DNA of 36,374 nt from Bacteroidia bacterium (GTDB lineage: Bacteria > Bacteroidota > Bacteroidia > Bacteroidales > UBA932): contig JAUNNZ010000022.1 in the NCBI GenBank assembly GCA_030537315.1, positions 1 to 36,374 of the forward strand, written 5' to 3'. This document shows, in pieces, positions 17,789-26,255 of the stretch (within the stretch, counting starts at the first letter, position 1; the number at the start of each line of letters is the position of its first letter). A program made the position numbers and the translations under genes. Below the pieces are notes generated by a model. That model saw nothing but the letters and a program-made list of their open reading frames with translations, did no database searches and was not told where the DNA came from.

Positions 17789-18442
17789 CTACGCTCTGGG
17801 ACCGAAAATTGCGGTGCCTATGCGAACGATCGTGGCGCCGTATTCAAGCGCCAGATGCCAGTCTTCAGACATCCCTATCGAAAGCTCCCTGAAATCCTCA
17901 TATTCGGGGAACAGGTCCTTGAGATAGTCCATGAACGAGCTTATCCTGCAGAAATCAGCCTTGATGTCCTCCTCGCAGTCGGTATGCGTGGCCATTCCCA
18001 TAAGTCCGCAGAAGCGGATGTTCCTGTACTTGTCGGCACGGAAAAGGATGTCAAGGATATCTTCCTCAACAAAGCCCTGCTTTGTCTCTTCCGCCCCGAT
18101 ATGCAGTTCGAGAAGCACATTGATGACCTTGCCGTTGTCCTTGCCCCATTCATTGATGGCATCAAGCAGATGCTGCGTATCTACAGACTGGACAAGACTG
18201 GCATAAGGCAGGACCATCTTGAGCTTGTTTGTCTGAAGATGTCCTATGAAATGCCATTCAATGTCCTTCGGCAAGTCCTGAACCTTCTTGCAGAATTCCT
18301 GCGGGCGGTTCTCGCCGAAACGGCGCTGGCCGGCGTTGTACGCCTCCATTATCTCCTCATTCGGGTGGAACTTGGAAACTGCCACCAGTTTTACTTCTGA
18401 TGGCAGTTTCTCTGTGATATCTTTCAGTTTGTCAACTATCAT
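17789..18442 (-). CDS. YggS/PLPBP family pyridoxal phosphate homeostasis protein
   Basis: A 217-residue single-domain TIM-barrel protein that binds PLP but has no known catalytic reaction; the family buffers PLP and affects amino-acid pools. The PLP lysine is K24 in VKLVAVSKFHP. Other hallmarks are RRFGENRPQEF, WHFIGHLQTNK, the SVDT motif, LSIGMSEDWHLALEYG and VRIGTAIFGPR at the C-terminus. Its start overlaps the yidC stop by one base (TAATG), so it is translated from the yidC message. Confidence 0.93.
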   Translation of the reverse strand: MIVDKLKDITEKLPSEVKLVAVSKFHPNEEIMEAYNAGQRRFGENRPQEFCKKVQDLPKDIEWHFIGHLQTNKLKMVLPYASLVQSVDTQHLLDAINEWGKDNGKVINVLLELHIGAEETKQGFVEEDILDILFRADKYRNIRFCGLMGMATHTDCEEDIKADFCRISSFMDYLKDLFPEYEDFRELSIGMSEDWHLALEYGATIVRIGTAIFGPRA

Positions 18443-20295
18443 TATCGGCGTCTCTGCTGTTTAAGCTGCTGCTCCTGCATTTTCTGCGCCTCTTCGAGAC
18501 GCTGCTGCCATTTGCTCTTCGGAAGAGGCTTGCCCTCCGACTTGCGCACCTTTTCAAGCACTTCGGCAGGATTGACGCTCTTGCGGACTATCCACATCTG
18601 GAGCATTGAGATCAGCTGGGAGAGCAGATAGTAATAGCTCAATGCCGCAGAGAGGTTGTTACAGATGAAGAACATCATTATAGGCATCATCCAGAGGCTC
18701 ATGAATTTCATCGAAGCGGCGGAAGGATCGTTTGCCGAAGGCTGGTTGTTCATCGTCATCTTCGAATACAGGAACATTGTCACGGCCATAAGGAGGGCGA
18801 ACAGTGAAAGGTGGTCTCCGAAGATAGGGATCCTGGTACCGTAGTCGATGAAGGTGTCGGCCGCAGAGAGGTCATGGCACCACAGGAACGGCTGCTGACG
18901 AAGCTCGATGGATGCAGGGAAGAAGCGGAACATCGCCCAGAGGATAGGGAAAGTGAGCAAGGTAGGAAGGCATCCGCCCATAGGGCTGGCGCCCGCACGC
19001 TTGTACAGGTCCATCGTGGCCTGCTGCTTCTTCATCGCATCATCCTGCTTCGGATACTTGGCGTTGATCTTCTCGATTTCAGGCTTCAGGGCGCTCATCT
19101 TCGCTGACGATGAGTACGACTTGTACATCAGAGGGAAGACGACAAGCTTTATCACTATGGTCATCAGGAGTATGATGATGCCGAAGTTGCCTATGAACCT
19201 GTTGAAGAAGTTGAACATAGGGATGATGGCATAGCGTGTGAACCACGCCACGAGCCAACCTCCCAGAGGGATGATCTTCTCGTATTTCTGGTTGTAGCCC
19301 TTGAGTATCTGGAAATGGTTCGGACCGAAGTAGAACTCATACGGGATCGAAACATTGTCTGACAGGGCGAATTCCTGACGTATGGCTGCGGTGCAATCCA
19401 TAAGATTGCGTTCCGGGTCATCCTGTGAAGCGAAGTTGATGCTCAGCTGCGCGCTGGTGAATGATTCCGGCGCACGCATTATCGCAGAGAAGAACTGCTG
19501 CTGGAAAGCGAACCAGCTGAACTTGGAGTCGACGCGCTTGCTTGCGCTGCGGCCGCGGCCAATCTCCTCAGGCTTCTTGTCACCGGAGAAATAATAATCA
19601 AGCTTGGAGTACTGGCTTTCATTCTTGTAACCCTTCTCCATACGGGGAACGGTCACGTTGAAATCCAGGTCGAATGAGCTGACATTGCGTGGAATGATAT
19701 TCTGCATTCCGACAAATGAGAGCTGGTTGTTAACGCTATAACTGTCTGAAGGAAGTACGTAGCGCTGCTCGATATAACCGCCGTTGCTGAACGGCAGGCG
19801 CATCACGAGCGTGCTGTCAGTCCGCTCCGCCACCTCGAAGACGAAATCCTTTGTCTGGATGAACTCTCCGGTGTACAGGCTGATCGAATACTCACACTTT
19901 CCCGGCTTGAAGATATAGAGGTCGGTGCTGTCGTAATTGTAATAGTCTTTCACCAGGACTGAATACGGCTTGGCACCCTTGGTGCTGAACTCTATCCTTA
20001 TCTTGTCATTTTCAAGGGCAAGTATCTGGGCCTCAGAGTTGAAAGCCTGCTCAAGTGATGAATCCTTGTAGATCGGAGCCGACGCAACGGAGGAATCAGC
20101 CGCCTGAGCCTGCAGAGGCAGGCTCGCGGAAGCCTCGGCGGCATCCACGATGTCGTTGATCTTCTGCGCAAGCGCGATTGAATCCTGCTGTGCCTGAATC
20201 TCCGCATACTTCCTGGCCCTGTTGGACTGGAAGATGCTGAAGCCAAGTATTACGAGTGCGATGAGAGAGAAGCCGATAGCGGAATTCTTATCCAT
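18442..20295 (-). CDS. yidC: Membrane protein insertase YidC
   Basis: A 617-residue inner-membrane insertase that places proteins in the membrane with or without SecYEG. It has an N-terminal anchor (SAIGFSLIALVILGFSIF), a large periplasmic beta-sandwich domain (about 85-345) typical of Gram-negative YidC, then the conserved Oxa1 core with GNFGIIILLMTIVIKLVVFPL, YKSYSSSAKM, a GASPMGGCLP loop and LWMMPIMMFFICN. The tail is basic (KQQRRR), as expected for ribosome contact. The start overlaps the preceding DUF349 gene by 8 bases. All core helices are visible. Confidence 0.97.
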   Translation of the reverse strand: MDKNSAIGFSLIALVILGFSIFQSNRARKYAEIQAQQDSIALAQKINDIVDAAEASASLPLQAQAADSSVASAPIYKDSSLEQAFNSEAQILALENDKIRIEFSTKGAKPYSVLVKDYYNYDSTDLYIFKPGKCEYSISLYTGEFIQTKDFVFEVAERTDSTLVMRLPFSNGGYIEQRYVLPSDSYSVNNQLSFVGMQNIIPRNVSSFDLDFNVTVPRMEKGYKNESQYSKLDYYFSGDKKPEEIGRGRSASKRVDSKFSWFAFQQQFFSAIMRAPESFTSAQLSINFASQDDPERNLMDCTAAIRQEFALSDNVSIPYEFYFGPNHFQILKGYNQKYEKIIPLGGWLVAWFTRYAIIPMFNFFNRFIGNFGIIILLMTIVIKLVVFPLMYKSYSSSAKMSALKPEIEKINAKYPKQDDAMKKQQATMDLYKRAGASPMGGCLPTLLTFPILWAMFRFFPASIELRQQPFLWCHDLSAADTFIDYGTRIPIFGDHLSLFALLMAVTMFLYSKMTMNNQPSANDPSAASMKFMSLWMMPIMMFFICNNLSAALSYYYLLSQLISMLQMWIVRKSVNPAEVLEKVRKSEGKPLPKSKWQQRLEEAQKMQEQQLKQQRRR

Positions 20296-22033
20296 TCTGC
20301 TGCTCCTCCTCTGCCTGACGTATCTTCTCTTCCAGGTCCTTGAGTTCGGCCTTTGCCTGCTCTATGCGCTCCTGCATCTGCTTGATGAGAGGCTCGCTGT
20401 TCTTGGAAGCGGAGAAGAAACCTATGTTGTTCTCGTAGGTAACGATATCCTGCTGGAGGGCGTGATACTTGTCGATGAGAAGGTCCTTAGGGCTGCGTGC
20501 AGCCTTTGCGAACTGGCCGCGGCCGGAACTGCGCTGCTGTGCAAAGAGAGGGAACTTCTGCTGCATAGCGTCATTGTATGCCGCATTGATGTTATCCTTT
20601 TCCTTGAAAGGAACGTGACCGATAGCCGCCCAGCGGTCGGCGAACTCGCGCATCTTCTCGGCGTTTGCGGTCTCGCTGTCAGTAGGCTCGAACGCGAGGA
20701 TTTCAGCCACGAGCTTCTTCTTGTTCTTGAGGTTCGCGTAGAAATCATTCTCAGGAGTCGCGTTCTTGTCACGCTCTGCGAAGAACTCGTCGCATGCCGC
20801 GCGGAACTTCTTCCAGAGCTGCTCGCTCTTCTTGCGAGGCACGGCGCCGATCTCCTTCCACTGCTTCTGCAGGGAGATGAACTGGTCGGTGGCCTTCTTC
20901 CACTCCGTGCTGAGCTTCAATTCCTCCGCCTGACGTATGAGGTCAAGCTTCTTCTCGAGGTTCTCGTTCATATTGCCCTTGAACTCGGTATAGAACTCGC
21001 GCTTGCGGGCATAGAACGCGTCGCAAGCGGCGCGGAAGCGGTCATATATCTTCTGGTTCTCCTTCTTGGTGGCGAAGCCGATCTTCTTCCATTCGGCCTG
21101 GATTTCCTCGATTTCCTTGGAGATGGAGTTCCACTCGCCGCTTGACTTGACTTCCTTCGAAGTGATCTCTTCAAGGCGTACGCAGAGAGCTTCCTTCTTC
21201 TCGAGGTTCTCCGCCTGCTGGCCCTTGAGTTCCTCGAAGTGAGCCTGATAGCGCTTGTTGATGACTGCGGTGGCAGCCTTGAAGCGGTTCCATATCTCGT
21301 CACGCTTCTCCTTGGCGACAGGGCCGTATTCCTTCCACTGCTCGTGGAGTTTCTGGAGCTCGTGGAATGCGTTGACTATGTTTTCGTTCTCGGCAAGCTT
21401 TTCGGCAGCGCTGCAGAATGCTTCCTTGGCCTCAAGGTTCTTCTTGAAGTCCAGGTCGCGCAGGTCGCGGTTGATCTTGACCATATCGTAGAATTTCTCT
21501 ACATAGAACTGGTATGTATCGTTTATGTCGCGGAAAGCCGTGGCAGGAACCGGGCCGGCTTCTCTCCAGCGGTTCTGAAGCTCACGGAATGCAGGGAACT
21601 GCGCGCTTACGTCCTCCTGTCCCTCAACGAGAGCCTTGAGCTCATCGATGATGGCTTTCTTCTTGGCGAGGTTCTCCTCACGCTGGGCATCCTGCTGCCT
21701 GTTGAATTCCGCCCTTTCTTTCTTGTAATCTGAATAAAGTGCCTTGAAGTTCTGTTCCACGGCGTCGAACGGATTGTTCTGGCTGGATTCCTCGCCCTCC
21801 TCCGTTGCGCCTGACTCGCCCTTGAGCTTGATCAGAAGTTTATAGAAAGCAGACTTGATGGCCTCTGCCTCCTTTGACCTGGACATGCTCTCAGCACTGT
21901 CTTTCAGAGACTGGAAGAGTTCTGACAGTTCGGCGAGAGTCTTGCCTGCGAGATTCTGTGATTCTTCAACCACTTCTTTTTCTACGTCTGAAACTACCTC
22001 TTGGATATTTTCAGGAATGTTCTTTTCGCTCAT
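20288..22033 (-). CDS. DUF349 repeat protein
   Basis: A 581-residue highly charged, helical, probably cytosolic protein with at least five DUF349 repeats. Each has a helix ending W-x-G-x-V, such as WREAGPVP, WKEYGPVA, WKKIGFAT, WKEIGAVP and WAAIGHVP, followed by a long helix with a RF-AACD-F pattern. The N-terminus is acidic and the C-terminus a coiled coil. The start is set at the ATG at 22033: a longer TTG start at 22066 would fall inside the -7 promoter element. It is first in an operon with yidC and the YggS-type gene. Function unknown. Confidence 0.88.
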   Translation of the reverse strand: MSEKNIPENIQEVVSDVEKEVVEESQNLAGKTLAELSELFQSLKDSAESMSRSKEAEAIKSAFYKLLIKLKGESGATEEGEESSQNNPFDAVEQNFKALYSDYKKERAEFNRQQDAQREENLAKKKAIIDELKALVEGQEDVSAQFPAFRELQNRWREAGPVPATAFRDINDTYQFYVEKFYDMVKINRDLRDLDFKKNLEAKEAFCSAAEKLAENENIVNAFHELQKLHEQWKEYGPVAKEKRDEIWNRFKAATAVINKRYQAHFEELKGQQAENLEKKEALCVRLEEITSKEVKSSGEWNSISKEIEEIQAEWKKIGFATKKENQKIYDRFRAACDAFYARKREFYTEFKGNMNENLEKKLDLIRQAEELKLSTEWKKATDQFISLQKQWKEIGAVPRKKSEQLWKKFRAACDEFFAERDKNATPENDFYANLKNKKKLVAEILAFEPTDSETANAEKMREFADRWAAIGHVPFKEKDNINAAYNDAMQQKFPLFAQQRSSGRGQFAKAARSPKDLLIDKYHALQQDIVTYENNIGFFSASKNSEPLIKQMQERIEQAKAELKDLEEKIRQAEEEQQNG

Positions 22034-22063
22034 ATTCTTAGAGTTTTCAAATGTTAAAGAACA

Positions 22064-22071
22064 CAAATATA
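22064..22071 (-). promoter_or_regulatory. -7 promoter element for DUF349-yidC-yggS operon
   Basis: Minus-strand TATATTTG, 30 bases before the ATG at 22033. It excludes the alternative TTG start that overlaps it. Confidence 0.7.
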
Positions 22072-22091
22072 AGAAAATTCGGCAAAATCCG

Positions 22092-22099
22092 TAATTTTG
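22092..22099 (+). promoter_or_regulatory. trmD promoter, -7 element
   Basis: TAATTTTG, 21 bases before the trmD ATG, divergent from the DUF349 promoter only 20 bases away. Confidence 0.66.
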
Positions 22100-22120
22100 C
22101 AGTAGAAATCATCTTCAAAT

Positions 22121-22798
22121 ATGAGAATAGACATACTCACAGTTGTCCCGGAACTCCTGGAAAGTCCGCTCAGCCACTCGATCGTTGGCCGAGCCATCAG
22201 CAAAGGCCTGGTCGAAATCAACGTCCACAATCTCCGCAAGTACGGAATCGGTCCGCGACGCAACGTCGACGACTACTCCTACGGCGGCGACGCCGGAATG
22301 GTGATGATGGTCGAGCCAGTCTTCAATATGATACAGGAGCTCACATCGGAAAGACATTATGACGAGATAATCTATATGTCGCCGGACGGCGAGCGCCTCA
22401 ACCAGGGGATATCCAACGAACTCTCCCTGCACGAGAACATAATCATCCTCTGCGGACATTATAAAGGAATAGACCACCGCATACGCGAGCACCTCATCAC
22501 CCGTGAGATCTCCGTAGGCGACTACGTCGTGAGCGGCGGCGAGATTCCCGCCGCCCTTCTGGCAGACTCCATAGTCCGGCTCATCCCGGGCGCGCTGACA
22601 GACGAGACTTCCGCCCTTTCCGACAGTTTTCAGGACGACCTCCTCTCCCCTCCCGTTTACACCAGACCGGCAGAATTCAACGGATGGAAAGTACCCGACG
22701 TTCTCCTCAGCGGGAACCCGAAACTTATTCAAAGATGGCAAGATGAGCAAGCTTTGGAGCGCACGAAACTGCTGAGGCCGGAACTACTTAATAAATAA
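22121..22798 (+). CDS. trmD: tRNA (guanine-N1)-methyltransferase TrmD
   Basis: A 225-residue SPOUT-class enzyme that makes m1G37 in tRNAs and prevents frameshifting. Motifs: [20 protein letters not shown] at the start, [16 protein letters not shown], the trefoil-knot SAM site [15 protein letters not shown] and [13 protein letters not shown], then the C-terminal DNA/RNA-binding helices. Length and order match the family. It stands alone rather than in the rpsP-rimM-trmD-rplS operon seen in many other bacteria. It is followed by an AT-rich stretch without a clear terminator hairpin. Confidence 0.97.
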   Translation: MRIDILTVVPELLESPLSHSIVGRAISKGLVEINVHNLRKYGIGPRRNVDDYSYGGDAGMVMMVEPVFNMIQELTSERHYDEIIYMSPDGERLNQGISNELSLHENIIILCGHYKGIDHRIREHLITREISVGDYVVSGGEIPAALLADSIVRLIPGALTDETSALSDSFQDDLLSPPVYTRPAEFNGWKVPDVLLSGNPKLIQRWQDEQALERTKLLRPELLNK

Positions 22799-22843
22799 TT
22801 TTAAAAACTTTTAGTAGAAAAATCAAAAAATTTTCTAAAAAAA

Positions 22844-22874
22844 TTTGTTGGAATTAAAAAAAGCAGTATCTTTG
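22844..22874 (+). promoter_or_regulatory. Strong promoter with -33 and -7 elements
   Basis: TTTG (22844-22847) is separated by 19 bases from TATCTTTG (22867-22874), the best full match to the Bacteroidota TTTG/TAnnTTTG promoter in the window. It lies in A/T-rich DNA and points to a short transcript starting near 22880 rather than to an annotated gene. Confidence 0.75.
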
Positions 22875-22879
22875 CCTTC

Positions 22880-23003
22880 GGAAATGATACAACTCATGCT
22901 CCGGTATCTATGCCGGAGACTTCTAACCAACAATAATTAACCTTCTTATAGGTAATACACTACTAACTAACCGTAAAGCCTCGCTGGGACAGCGAGGCTT
23001 TGT
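22880..23003 (+). ncRNA. Candidate small RNA upstream of rnpB
   Basis: An unannotated region of about 120 bases between a strong promoter and a terminator-like hairpin. It holds a first hairpin at 22899-22918 (CTCCGG/CCGGAG) and an unstructured A/C/T-rich middle. A strong 12-bp hairpin follows at 22975-23001 (AAAGCCTCGCTG/CAGCGAGGCTTT), but its T run is weak (TTTGT). It also holds an 18-codon frame, 22884-22940, starting a few bases after the predicted transcript start. I cannot assign it to a known RNA family; it could be a small RNA, a leaderless micro-ORF message or a leader for rnpB. Confidence 0.5.
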
Positions 23004-23034
23004 CGTATATTATGGCATATACCAAAAATAACGC

Positions 23035-23042
23035 TAAATTTG
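23035..23042 (+). promoter_or_regulatory. rnpB promoter, -7 element
   Basis: TAAATTTG, 8 bases before the first paired base of RNase P RNA, which is the expected distance for a stable RNA. Confidence 0.72.
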
Positions 23043-23050
23043 TGCGACTT

Positions 23051-23364
23051 AAAGGTGGAGCGCTTCTGTCGCGGCAGCAATGCTGAGGAAAGTCCGGACA
23101 GGAAAGGGCGGTCCGCTGCGGAAATCGCAGAAGGGAGTAATCTTTTGGATACCGTAACAGAAAACGACCGGATCCGCAAGGATCCAAGGGTGAAAACGCG
23201 AGGCAAGAGCTCACGACGTGCGACGGCGACGCCGTGCGGGTACGGTCCCGGAACCTGCAAAACCAAATATACTGGCAGATGAGGGCTGCCCGCCCGATGC
23301 CAGGGGGTAGGTTGCGAAGATAAATGACAGATCAGAACAGAAACCGGCTTACGGCTCCACCTTT
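23051..23364 (+). ncRNA. rnpB: RNase P RNA, bacterial type A
   Basis: The catalytic RNA that removes 5' leaders from tRNA precursors. The universal core is present: GAGGAAAGTCCGGAC near the 5' end (about 23084-23098) and ACAGAAACCGGCTTACG near the 3' end (about 23337-23353), with the GGTGAAAACGCGAGG-type element between. Terminal helix P1 is AAAGGTGGAGC (23051-23061) with GCTCCACCTTT (23354-23364). The T run to 23367 makes P1 double as part of the terminator. The length of about 314 bases is shorter than in E. coli (377), mainly in peripheral helices. Exact ends are approximate. Confidence 0.95.
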
Positions 23365-23388
23365 TTTAATGACTATTATCTCACGGAT

Positions 23389-24150
23389 ATGAGAAAGATA
23401 ACGGCACTTATGGCCATAGTGGCTCTCGCCTGCGTATGCGCAGGCTGCCAGGCTAAAGTCAAACAGTATAAGGTACACGTTGTCAAGGAATACAACCATG
23501 ACAGGGGCGCCTATACCCAGGGACTGTTCTTCAACGGCGGAAAGTTCTACGAGAGCACCGGCCAGTTCGGCATGAGTTCCTTCCGTGTCGTCGACCTCCC
23601 CACCGGCACAGTGCAGAAAAAACTGGACTTCGCACGCAAGTATTTCGGCGAAGGCTCTGTAATCCTCGGTGACAAGATGTATATGCTGACCTGGATGAAC
23701 AAGGTCGCATTCATCTACGATGCTGCGACGCTCGAATACATCCAGGCATATTCATACCCGCGCGAAGGCTGGGGCCTCACCACCGACGGCAAATCGCTCA
23801 TCGCCTCCGACGGCAGCTCGAAGATATACTTCCTCACCCCGGAATTCCAACTGGAAAGGAGCATCAACGTCACCTTGAACGGCCGGCCGCAGAAATACCT
23901 CAACGAACTTGAATGGATAGATGGGAAAATCTGGGCAAACATCTACACGACGGACATCATCGTCATCATCAACCCTTCTTCAGGCGAAGTAGAGGCCACA
24001 ATCGACTGCTCGGGACTGCTCCCGAAGGAACTGCGCAAGCCTGACACTGACGTGCTGAACGGCATAGCCTACGACCCTGCCGCAAAGAAAATATATCTTA
24101 CCGGCAAGAACTGGCCTCGCCTCTACGAGGTCACGCTGGAAAAACTCTAG
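23389..24150 (+). CDS. Glutaminyl-peptide cyclotransferase-like lipoprotein
   Basis: A 253-residue protein of the plant/bacterial (papaya-type) glutamine cyclotransferase family, which cyclises N-terminal Gln to pyroglutamate. The signal peptide ends in lipobox VCAGC with Cys20 lipidated. The five-bladed propeller motifs are visible: YNHDRGAYTQGLFF, FYESTGQFGMSS, YMLTWMNKVAFIYD, EGWGLTTDGKSLIASDGSSK, LNELEWIDGKIWANIY and VLNGIAYDPAAKKIYLTGKNWPRLYEV. It begins 22 bases after the rnpB T run, with no -7 consensus of its own. Its stop shares the palindrome CTAG with the stop of the convergent receptor gene. Confidence 0.93.
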   Translation: MRKITALMAIVALACVCAGCQAKVKQYKVHVVKEYNHDRGAYTQGLFFNGGKFYESTGQFGMSSFRVVDLPTGTVQKKLDFARKYFGEGSVILGDKMYMLTWMNKVAFIYDAATLEYIQAYSYPREGWGLTTDGKSLIASDGSSKIYFLTPEFQLERSINVTLNGRPQKYLNELEWIDGKIWANIYTTDIIVIINPSSGEVEATIDCSGLLPKELRKPDTDVLNGIAYDPAAKKIYLTGKNWPRLYEVTLEKL

Positions 24151-26207
24151 AATTCGTATCCCAGGCGGAACATCACATTTATCGGAGCCTGCGGGAAGAC
24201 ACCCTCGCTCTGATAAGGCACTCCGTCCACATACGCCCTGTAAACCCATGCGTAGGCGTAATACCTGTTGTTGAACAGGTTGTTTATATCCGCAGAAAGG
24301 ACCCACTTCCCATGCCAGTCAATCTCCTGGCGGAAGCCGAGGTCCTGCACGAAATATGCAGGTATCCTGCGCTGGCTGTTGCCGGTGTTGTCCCAGTACT
24401 GGCTGCCCACCAGCTTTCCGGAAAGTTTCAGCTCGGCGCCAGTCCACAGACGCTGCGTCCAGGAAAGCGCGCCGATGAAAGAAGGACTCAGAAGCATATC
24501 CGTCTTTCCATAGACTTCCTGCGCCTGTCCGAGGAATTCCCAGTCTGCGCTGTAGCGGTCAATGTATGCCGTATAATTCCTTATCTTGTTGAAGCTCACG
24601 GTCATATTCCCTTCCACCTTGAACCATTGGAGATCCAGCGCTGATGAAAGTTCCACTCCCCTGCGCCAGGCGCGCGGCGTGTTTTCACGTATCGCATAGC
24701 CCACCGCGTTCAGGCGTCCGGTCTCCAGCAGCATATCGAAATACTCCATAAAGTATACGTTCACCGCCGACTTCCACACGCCCACATTCAGCCGGTTGCC
24801 GAATTCAATATCCAGCATCTTCTCTGGCCTGACGTCCTGCGACGCCTGAATGTCGGAACGGTTAGGCTCCTTCCTACCGTAAGCGATGGAAGAATATAGC
24901 GAAAGCACGGGCCCCACCGTCAGACTCGCACCCAGACGCGGATTGAAGAAATCCCAGGTGCGGTCGAAATCCAACGTCTGGCCGTACTCGTCCGGCCCGC
25001 GCATTTCGTGGCGTATCGAACGGTACTGCAGGTCTGCATAGAAATTAAGCACCGGAAGAGGCATCCACTCGGCACGCATCCAGACATCAACCTCACGCTT
25101 GTCGGCATCATTGTCATAAAGATGCCCGACGCCATTGGAATACTCACCCCAATGCTGGCTCCTGAACCAGGAAAGGTATACTCCCGCAGAGCCCTTGAAG
25201 AAATCCGAAGACCTCTTGAGTTCGGCCCGCGCAGCCCACAGCAGGTTGGATTCAGCATCCTTCGACGAGCCTCCGGCGACAGGCTGGTACTGCTCATAGA
25301 AACCGCCTCCGCGGGTCATGTTTACAGTGGCCTGAATCGAGGTCTCCGCATTGAAATTATGGCTTGCAAGAAATTGCAGATGGGTTTGACTATAGTCATC
25401 CGCATCACCGTCCGCGGCAGGGTTATATGTATAATCCCGCGCGTCGAAACGCTCCAGCGGAGCGCCTCCCCAGCAGATGCCGGAGCGCTGGCTGCCGTGC
25501 AGGAAGGTCAGTCTGACCAAATCCTTCGCACCCTGCCAGCCGAAAGAGCCGTAGGCCGACCACACCTTCGCAAAACCGTTGCGGATATATCCGTCGGTGC
25601 GCTGCCAGGAGCCTGCCGCCTCGGCAAAAAGCCCGACAGGCGTAGCCCCCGTCGATGCGTGGGCGTAGCCTGCAAACGTACCGAACGAACCGCCGGCGAC
25701 CTCTGCGCCGCCGCCCGCGATGACCGGGACGTCCGTGACCATATTTATGCTTGCACCGAAGGCTCCCGCACCGCTCACGGCAGTACCGAGACCTCGCTGC
25801 AGCTGCACGGAACCCAGATACCTGCTCAGGGCAGGGATATTCACCCAGAACACCTCCTGAGTCTCGGCGTCATTCAGAGTAATGCCGTTCAGCGTGACGA
25901 TCGTCTGGTTTCCCGGCACGCCGCGCACCTTGATCGCGCTGTTGCCCACACCCATGCCGCCTTCATTGGTGGCAACCACCGACGGCTGCATCTTCAACGT
26001 CATCGGCAGCGAGCTGGCAGGCGCAGCCTTGGCCAGTTCGCCGGAAAGAACGGTAGTGTGAGCCACCGGCGTCGAGTTGTAAGCCCGCCCGGCACTCACC
26101 ACCACGCTGTCAAGCTGGTCATCTTCAAAGATAATGTCGTCCGGAGTTCTGTCCGGACCTCCTATGCCCACATTGAGGGCAATCGCCAGAAATAAAAAAC
26201 CTCGCAT
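24147..26207 (-). CDS. TonB-dependent receptor, predicted thiamine (or precursor) transporter
   Basis: A 686-residue outer-membrane receptor: short signal peptide (MRGFLFLAIALNVGIG), TonB-box-like LDSVVVSAGRA (about 32-42), plug domain (SAIKVRGVPGNQTIVTLNGITLNDAE, here given only in part: IKVRGVPGNQTIVTLNGI) and a 22-strand-type barrel ending in RLGYEF with the terminal Phe needed for assembly. It lacks the N-terminal carboxypeptidase-like domain of SusC-type receptors and has no SusD partner. A TPP riboswitch directly precedes it, so uptake of thiamine or a thiamine precursor is the likely job. The receptor call is firm; the substrate is inferred from the riboswitch. Confidence 0.9.
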   Translation of the reverse strand: MRGFLFLAIALNVGIGGPDRTPDDIIFEDDQLDSVVVSAGRAYNSTPVAHTTVLSGELAKAAPASSLPMTLKMQPSVVATNEGGMGVGNSAIKVRGVPGNQTIVTLNGITLNDAETQEVFWVNIPALSRYLGSVQLQRGLGTAVSGAGAFGASINMVTDVPVIAGGGAEVAGGSFGTFAGYAHASTGATPVGLFAEAAGSWQRTDGYIRNGFAKVWSAYGSFGWQGAKDLVRLTFLHGSQRSGICWGGAPLERFDARDYTYNPAADGDADDYSQTHLQFLASHNFNAETSIQATVNMTRGGGFYEQYQPVAGGSSKDAESNLLWAARAELKRSSDFFKGSAGVYLSWFRSQHWGEYSNGVGHLYDNDADKREVDVWMRAEWMPLPVLNFYADLQYRSIRHEMRGPDEYGQTLDFDRTWDFFNPRLGASLTVGPVLSLYSSIAYGRKEPNRSDIQASQDVRPEKMLDIEFGNRLNVGVWKSAVNVYFMEYFDMLLETGRLNAVGYAIRENTPRAWRRGVELSSALDLQWFKVEGNMTVSFNKIRNYTAYIDRYSADWEFLGQAQEVYGKTDMLLSPSFIGALSWTQRLWTGAELKLSGKLVGSQYWDNTGNSQRRIPAYFVQDLGFRQEIDWHGKWVLSADINNLFNNRYYAYAWVYRAYVDGVPYQSEGVFPQAPINVMFRLGYEF

Positions 26208-26255
26208 ATCTTTAATGGTATATGCAAGGGGCTGCCGAATACGGCAAATCGAGAT

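Noticed and set aside
20222-21145. 307-codon frame opposite the DUF349 and yidC genes
   Set aside because: Leu/Glu/Val-rich mirror of the Lys/Glu-rich repeats; no start signal or promoter.
22033-22066. Longer N-terminus for the DUF349 protein from TTG at 22066
   Set aside because: The TTG is inside the -7 promoter element, so it could not be in the message.
25008-26195. Long 395-codon frame opposite the TonB-dependent receptor
   Set aside because: Low-complexity, Arg/His-rich translation with no recognisable domain; it mirrors the codon bias of the receptor on the other strand.
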